Assembly: GCA_012727415.1 (NCBI GenBank)
Contig: JAAYHI010000176.1
Location: 1 to 9,701, forward strand
Source: Bacillota bacterium
Lineage (GTDB): Bacteria > Bacillota > Proteinivoracia > UBA4975
Direction: 5' to 3'
Length of the DNA stretch: 9,701 nt
The position numbers were made by a program, and so were the translations under genes. Positions 6,261 through 9,701 of this stretch are shown piece by piece (the stretch's first letter is position 1; each line of letters starts with the position of its first letter). The notes under the pieces were generated by a model. The model was not told the origin of the DNA. It ran no database searches and saw only the letters and a program-made list of their open reading frames with translations.

Positions 6261-6705
6261 TGCCTCCAGGCTCCCCGGCAGAGATCTTCTTGGTCATGGT
6301 CACTGCGGTACCCTGACCCGGTTTGGTCTCAATGGAGACTGAGTCCATAAACTCTTCCATGACGGTAAATCCCATCCCCGCCCGCTCTAAATCCGGCCGG
6401 GATGTAAACAATGGCTCCCTGGCCTGCTCAAGATTGTCAATTCCGACGCCGCTGTCCTTGACAATCACTTCCAGGCTGTCCCGGTGCAGACTGCAGGAAA
6501 TGACCACCTCTCCCTCCCGGTCGGGGTAGCCGTGGATTATTGCATTGGTAACGGCTTCCGAGACGGCAGTCTTTATTTCATTCAGTTCGTCTAGAGTAGG
6601 GTCCAGCTGAGCCGCAAAGGCCGCCACTACCACCCGGGCAAAGGCTTCATTGCGGGAGGTGGCGGGAAAAGTGATGGTAAAGTAGTTGGTCACTTCCATT
6701 TTCAT
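6247..6705 (-). CDS. spoIIAB: Anti-sigma-F factor / SpoIIAA serine kinase
   Basis: A 152-residue GHKL-fold ATPase and kinase. The N box is SEAVTNAIIHGY (49-60, with Glu50 and Asn54), the G1 box KDSGVGI (83-89) and the G2 box GMGFTVM (110-116). Arg24 in FARV corresponds to the sigma-F-contacting Arg20 of B. subtilis SpoIIAB. It binds sigma-F and also phosphorylates SpoIIAA. The ATG at 6705 shares ATGA with the spoIIAA stop. A second ATG at 6699 has GGGGG seven bases upstream and could be the true start, giving 150 residues. A longer reading from 6831 overlaps spoIIAA by over 120 bases and its extra residues are unlike the family, so it is rejected. The 3' end overlaps sigF. Confidence 0.96.
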   Translation of the reverse strand: MKMEVTNYFTITFPATSRNEAFARVVVAAFAAQLDPTLDELNEIKTAVSEAVTNAIIHGYPDREGEVVISCSLHRDSLEVIVKDSGVGIDNLEQAREPLFTSRPDLERAGMGFTVMEEFMDSVSIETKPGQGTAVTMTKKISAGEPGGNERN

Positions 6706-7043
6706 ACCCCCAGGGCCCTGAGACAGTCGTCGAGACTGGCGCAGACGGGAATCAGCTTGTTGAGGCCCGTCATCAGGAACAATTTCTCCACCAGGGGCTG
6801 CAAACCAAAGGCCAGCATTTTCCCCTGCCATTTTGCCAGTTCCTTATAGCGTCCCAGCAACACGCCCAAACCTGAGCTGTCCATAAAACTCAGGGCCGAC
6901 AGGTCGAGGATAATATGCCGCACCCTGCCCTTGTCCAGCTCTTCCTGAATGCTGCTCTTGAGCACGGCAGCGGTATGGTGATCCAATTCGCCGTCTGCAG
7001 CTATGATTAGAATGTCGCCACGATGATCTTTGGCTACTTTCAC
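6702..7043 (-). CDS. spoIIAA: Anti-sigma-F factor antagonist (STAS domain)
   Basis: A 113-residue STAS-domain protein. GELDHHTAAVL (18-28) and FMDSSGLGVLLGRY (53-66) are near-identical to the family; Ser56 is the counterpart of B. subtilis Ser58, which SpoIIAB phosphorylates and the SpoIIE phosphatase dephosphorylates. Unphosphorylated SpoIIAA captures SpoIIAB and frees sigma-F in the forespore. The start is the GTG at 7043, chosen because GGAGGGG lies seven bases upstream and the protein then begins MKVAKDHRGD, the normal family length. The open frame continues upstream to a GTG at 7079, but that start lies inside the predicted sigma-H promoter and has no ribosome site. It overlaps spoIIAB by four bases. 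spoIIE itself is not in the window. Confidence 0.96.
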   Translation of the reverse strand: MKVAKDHRGDILIIAADGELDHHTAAVLKSSIQEELDKGRVRHIILDLSALSFMDSSGLGVLLGRYKELAKWQGKMLAFGLQPLVEKLFLMTGLNKLIPVCASLDDCLRALGV

Positions 7044-7065
7044 AAGGCATCCCCTCCACCTGTAA

Positions 7066-7094
7066 AAGTTCGCCGTCACCGTGGCATTTCCTTC
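7066..7094 (-). promoter_or_regulatory. Predicted sigma-H promoter of the spoIIA operon
   Basis: On the minus strand GAAGGAAAT (7094-7086) matches the sigma-H -35 pattern RNAGGAWWW at every position. After 11 bases, GGCGAACTT (7074-7066) matches the -10 pattern RNNGAATWW with one change (C for T). Transcription would start near 7060, just ahead of the GGAGGGG of spoIIAA. In B. subtilis spoIIA is driven by sigma-H with Spo0A~P from the same place, between dacF and spoIIAA. Confidence 0.72.
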
Positions 7095-7104
7095 CGCGGG
7101 CTGA

Positions 7105-8313
7105 CTATTTAATTGTCGAAATGAAATTTATTACCACACGCCCTAGAAGTTGAATCCAGTTGGCCCGGGGAACCGCATCTGCTGCCACCAGGTCCACGGT
7201 CTCCAGGACTTCATCGCCCAGCACTACGTCCAGGGTGCCAATAACTTCTCCTTTGGCCACAGGCGCCTGCACCAGTCTGGGCAGGTTGAGAACTGTGCTC
7301 AACTCCCGGCTGTCGCTCTTTGCCAGCAATGCCGCCACATCCCGGGAGGGGACCAGCTCCACCCTCTGCCTTCTGCCCTTATCCACAGTGACTGTCGTCA
7401 GGACATCATCCTTGGCGTACAACCGCTGACTGCGCCAATGGGCAAAACCGTAATTAAGCAAATTCACCGCATCTCTCGTCCGCAGTTCATAGGTTGGCGT
7501 ATCCATGACCACGGAAATCATCCTGGTGCCGTCCCTGATTGCAGTTGCCGAAAGACAATAGCCTGCTTCTTCTGTCCAGCCTGTTTTCAGGCCGTCCCCT
7601 CCCGGGTAGTTGCGGATAAACTTGAGGTTTTTGTTGGCAATGTACACCTTGCCCATAAACTGAGTGTCCCAGGGGATGGTCGTCCAGTCGGTAATTTTGG
7701 AATGGGTCAGCAATTCCCGGGACATCAGGGCCACATCATAGGCTGTCGTCATGTTGCCCTCTCCATTTTCAGGCAAGCCGGTGGGATTGACAAAGTGGGT
7801 GTTTTCCATTCCCAGTTCCCGGGCGCGGCGGTTCATCATCTCGACAAAACCTTCCACCGAGCCCCCCAGGTGCTCAGCCACTACGATGGCGGCGTCATTG
7901 GCAGATTCGACGGCCATGCCAATCATGGCCTGCTCCACAGTAATTTCGTCCCCTACATCGAGGAAAATCTGGGTGCCGCCGGTCTCCTTGGCCCTGGTGC
8001 TGGCCACCATTACATCGTCCAGGGCCAACTCCCCCCGTTCCAGTGCCTCCATCACCAGCAGCATCGTCATTATCTTGGCAATGCTGGCCGGGGGCCTGGG
8101 GGTATGGGGGTCCAACGCAAACAGTACTTTGCCGGTTATGGCATCCATAAGCACTGCGCTCTTGGCAGACAGTTCTCCCTCATAGGGAGGTATATCCCCT
8201 ATTTCCACTATGCTCTCAACACTTTCTTGGGGCACATAGGTGGAATCTGCCGCTATTGCAGGCAGCAGCCCGAGGAGTAACATTGTTAGGACGATGCAAA
8301 TCAGTTTTCGCAT
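7105..8313 (-). CDS. dacF: D-alanyl-D-alanine carboxypeptidase, sporulation type (DacF)
   Basis: A 402-residue low-molecular-weight penicillin-binding protein of the S11 family. An N-terminal signal peptide (residues 1 to about 21, ending PAIA) exports it. The catalytic triad of motifs is complete: Ser77-x-x-Lys80 (PASIAKIMT), Ser137-Ala-Asn139 (ESAND) and Lys243-Thr-Gly245 (GLKTGW). The C-terminal domain (about 290-380) is the usual beta-rich PBP5 type, followed by a terminal amphipathic stretch (WIQLLGRVVINFISTIK) likely to anchor it to the membrane. It removes the terminal D-Ala from peptidoglycan and in Bacillus tunes cross-linking of spore cortex or germ-cell wall. The ATG has AGGAGG seven bases upstream. 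The position just upstream of spoIIAA is conserved in Firmicutes and supports the name DacF over other S11 paralogues. Confidence 0.95.
   Translation of the reverse strand: MRKLICIVLTMLLLGLLPAIAADSTYVPQESVESIVEIGDIPPYEGELSAKSAVLMDAITGKVLFALDPHTPRPPASIAKIMTMLLVMEALERGELALDDVMVASTRAKETGGTQIFLDVGDEITVEQAMIGMAVESANDAAIVVAEHLGGSVEGFVEMMNRRARELGMENTHFVNPTGLPENGEGNMTTAYDVALMSRELLTHSKITDWTTIPWDTQFMGKVYIANKNLKFIRNYPGGDGLKTGWTEEAGYCLSATAIRDGTRMISVVMDTPTYELRTRDAVNLLNYGFAHWRSQRLYAKDDVLTTVTVDKGRRQRVELVPSRDVAALLAKSDSRELSTVLNLPRLVQAPVAKGEVIGTLDVVLGDEVLETVDLVAADAVPRANWIQLLGRVVINFISTIK
7114..7120 (+). promoter_or_regulatory. Candidate Spo0A box
   Basis: TGTCGAA on the plus strand is a perfect match to the 0A-box consensus TGNCGAA. 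It lies inside the last codons of dacF, 19 bases upstream of the predicted sigma-H -35 of spoIIA, which is about -54 to -60 from the likely start. Spo0A~P activates spoIIA from this kind of position in Bacillus. A single seven-base site can occur by chance, but the place is apt. No second box was found nearby. Confidence 0.5.
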
Positions 8314-8342
8314 GCTTATCCCTCCTGGTAGTATCTTACTTT

Positions 8343-8372
8343 AGTGTTTCCCGCTACACTGGGAATTCATGC
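8343..8372 (-). promoter_or_regulatory. Predicted sigma-F-type promoter of dacF
   Basis: On the minus strand GCATG (8372-8368), which fits the sigma-F/sigma-G -35 pattern GHATR, is followed after 16 bases by GGAAACACT (8351-8343), a full match to the sigma-F -10 pattern GGNRANAHT. The start would be near 8336, shortly before the dacF ribosome site AGGAGG (8326-8321). This agrees with forespore expression of dacF in Bacillus. Read-through past dacF would add to spoIIA expression and give positive feedback on sigF. Confidence 0.62.
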
Positions 8373-8557
8373 AAAAACCAGTTCTTTTTCCAGCCCCTCG
8401 GGCCATAAACGCGACTTTATCTGCAGTCCTTATCACAACCAGGAAATGGAATGCTATCATTTAAGCATTGTGTTGGAAGCCGAGGAGACATTAGATTACA
8501 GTAAGTTCTTAAATCTATTGGAACCTGTGGAATAAACTAACCCTAAACAAAATAATT
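8373..8557. other. AT-rich spacer between the pdp terminator and the dacF promoter
   Basis: Visibly richer in A and T than the flanking genes, mainly 8430-8557. An open frame reads on the plus strand from GTG 8344 or ATG 8446 to the stop at 8535 (29 residues from the ATG, ending LLEPVE), but I recognise nothing in it. The only ribosome-like sequence (AGGAA) abuts the ATG. It could be a tiny gene ending at the terminator at 8558-8599, an old gene remnant, or plain spacer. Confidence 0.35.
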
Positions 8558-8599
8558 GGGGCCCCCTTCTGCTGTGAGAAGGATGGCCCCCTTTTTTTT
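8558..8599. terminator. Two-part hairpin terminator after pdp, usable on both strands
   Basis: GGGGCC (8558-8563) pairs with GGCCCC (8585-8590), and CCTTCT (8565-8570) with AGAAGG (8577-8582), around a six-base loop and a small bulge. On the plus strand it is followed by eight T residues (8592-8599). On the minus strand, right after the pdp stop, the tail is AATTATTTTGTTT. It most likely ends pdp transcription; the better T-run faces plus-strand transcripts. Confidence 0.8.
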
Positions 8600-9701
8600 A
8601 CCCGCCAATCTCCCCAAGAATCAAGGGCAATGGCTCTTTTTTTTCTTCGCCGAAAGAATAGCAGCCCAGTAATGACTTCGCAGCGGCATCTGCTGCAGCC
8701 TGGGAATTGGCATGGAGAATCGCCAGGGGTTGCCCAGCCTCGACGTGGTCGCCGGTCTTGGCCAATATTTCCAGGCCCACCGCCAGGTCGATGCTCTCCC
8801 CCTTCTTGCTGCGGCCAGCCCCCAGGATTTGCGCTGCATTGCCAATTCCTGCAGTATCCATCTCAGTAATCCAGCCGGTGCGGGGAGCCGCAACCTCTTG
8901 TTGGATTTGCGCCGTGGGCAGCAACTGAGGCTGATCCACCAGTCCGGCATCGCCGCCCTGGTTTGCCACCAGTTCCCGGAGTTTATCCAGAGCCGCCCCT
9001 GAAGCCAGGACTTGCTCCAGCCGCTGGCGTCCTTCGGCCAGGTTTTTAGCCCCGCCGCCCAGAACCAACATGCGGCTGCCCAGTTCCAGGCACAGTTCCC
9101 GGAGATCTTCGGGGCCCTCGCCCCTGAGCACGGCAATGGCTTCTTTCACTTCCAGGGCGTTGCCCACAGCCCGGCCCAGAGGCCGGTCCATGGCTGAGAG
9201 CACCGCCACAGTGCGCAATCCCAGGTTTTCGCCGATGTCCACCATGGTCTTGGCCAGTTGCCTGGCATCCTCGGGATTGCCCATAAAGGCGCCGCTGCCC
9301 ACTTTGACATCGAGAACCAGGGCATCTGCCCCCGAGGCAATCTTCTTGCTCATGATGGAGCTGGCAATTAAGGGAATGCTGTCGACAGTGGCAGTGACAT
9401 CCCGGAGGGAGTACAGCTTGCCGTCGGCCGGCACAATCTCTGCCGTCTGGCCAATCACTGACACTTTGGCCTTATTGACAGTGGCAACGAAATCCTCCAT
9501 GCTGAGGTTTACCTGGAAGCCGGGGAAAGATTCCAGTTTGTCCAGGGTGCCGCCGGTGTGGCCCAGACCCCGGCCAGACATCTTGGCTACCGGCACCCCC
9601 GCTGCCGCTACCAGGGGGGCCAGCACCATGGTGGTAGTATCGCCGACGCCGCCGGTGCTGTGCTTATCGACTTTGATGCCTTCAATTCCGGACAGGTCCA
9701 C
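8598..9701 (-). CDS. pdp: Pyrimidine-nucleoside phosphorylase (partial, 5' end outside window)
   Basis: The C-terminal 367 residues are visible; about 70 N-terminal residues lie right of 9701, so the first visible codon (GTG) is not a start. KHSTGGVGDTTT (13-24) is the phosphate-binding loop, and MSGRGLGHTGG with TLDKLES (41-58) is the family signature. SLRDVTATV (98-106) and SSIMSKKIASGADALVLD (114-131) carry the pyrimidine-contacting Arg and Lys residues. The C-terminal domain (about 270-340) is the PYNP type. It splits uridine, thymidine or deoxyuridine with phosphate into base and (deoxy)ribose-1-phosphate in salvage. GDTTT rather than GDKVS after the loop favours Pdp (broad) over DeoA (thymidine-specific). 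Nucleoside salvage genes commonly precede dacF in Firmicutes (drm-pupG in B. subtilis), so the place is normal. The stop codon overlaps the terminator A/T run. Confidence 0.94.
   Translation of the reverse strand: MDLSGIEGIKVDKHSTGGVGDTTTMVLAPLVAAAGVPVAKMSGRGLGHTGGTLDKLESFPGFQVNLSMEDFVATVNKAKVSVIGQTAEIVPADGKLYSLRDVTATVDSIPLIASSIMSKKIASGADALVLDVKVGSGAFMGNPEDARQLAKTMVDIGENLGLRTVAVLSAMDRPLGRAVGNALEVKEAIAVLRGEGPEDLRELCLELGSRMLVLGGGAKNLAEGRQRLEQVLASGAALDKLRELVANQGGDAGLVDQPQLLPTAQIQQEVAAPRTGWITEMDTAGIGNAAQILGAGRSKKGESIDLAVGLEILAKTGDHVEAGQPLAILHANSQAAADAAAKSLLGCYSFGEEKKEPLPLILGEIGG

Noticed and set aside
6706..6831. Longer spoIIAB reading starting at 6831
   Set aside because: It would overlap spoIIAA by about 130 bases; the extra residues do not resemble SpoIIAB, and the start at 6705 gives the classic ATGA overlap and the normal N-terminus.
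7044..7079. Longer spoIIAA reading starting at GTG 7079
   Set aside because: That codon lies within the predicted sigma-H promoter and has no ribosome site; GTG 7043 has GGAGGGG at ideal spacing.
7150..8280. 376-codon plus-strand frame opposite dacF
   Set aside because: It is the antisense shadow of dacF, which has complete catalytic motifs; the translation is rich in His, Gln and Pro without any domain.
8344..8535. 63-codon plus-strand frame upstream of dacF
   Set aside because: GTG start without a ribosome site, no recognised sequence, and its first half lies opposite the dacF promoter. Kept only as part of the spacer description and as a low-interest finding.

Overview
All recognisable genes lie on the minus strand and read right to left. 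They form the developmental sporulation core of an endospore-forming Firmicute: dacF, the spoIIA operon (spoIIAA-spoIIAB-sigF) and a reduced spoVA operon. GC content looks mid-50s percent by eye, the spoVA set lacks spoVAA and spoVAB, and there are linked 'CoA-dehydratase activase-related' genes. Together these suggest an anaerobic Clostridia lineage of the Peptococcaceae/Moorella/Desulfotomaculum kind rather than Bacillus. That placement is inference; no rRNA or marker gene in the window fixes the taxon.

Layout in transcription order. (1) 9701-8598: the 3' part of a pyrimidine-nucleoside phosphorylase gene (pdp), cut by the window edge, followed by a strong two-part hairpin terminator. (2) 8557-8314: an AT-rich spacer carrying a good sigma-F-type promoter for dacF. 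(3) 8313-7105: dacF, a D-alanyl-D-alanine carboxypeptidase. (4) Overlapping and just past the dacF 3' end: a perfect Spo0A box and a near-consensus sigma-H promoter, giving spoIIA its own start. (5) 7043-5565: spoIIAA, spoIIAB and sigF, which overlap one another and end in a terminator whose stem starts inside sigF and spans its stop codon. (6) 5543-5515: a sigma-F/sigma-G-like promoter, then a dodecin-like gene that stands between sigF and spoVAC. (7) spoVAC, spoVAD, spoVAE, an unrecognised four-helix membrane protein and spoVAF, tightly spaced. (8) With a 15-base gap after spoVAF, two linked genes of the CoA enzyme activase-related families (COG3580 type, then COG3581 type, the latter running off the left edge).

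How they fit together: Spo0A~P and sigma-H would switch on spoIIA. SpoIIAB holds sigma-F inactive until dephosphorylated SpoIIAA frees it in the forespore. Sigma-F (and later sigma-G) would then drive dacF and the dodecin-spoVA operon, whose products load dipicolinic acid into the spore and release it at germination. The two unusual points are the passengers on the forespore operon: a dodecin at its head, and the activase-related pair at its tail.

No tRNA, rRNA, CRISPR array, insertion sequence or prophage gene was seen. I found no plainly new multi-gene system; the candidates for novelty are the dodecin insertion, the unknown membrane protein and the activase pair.
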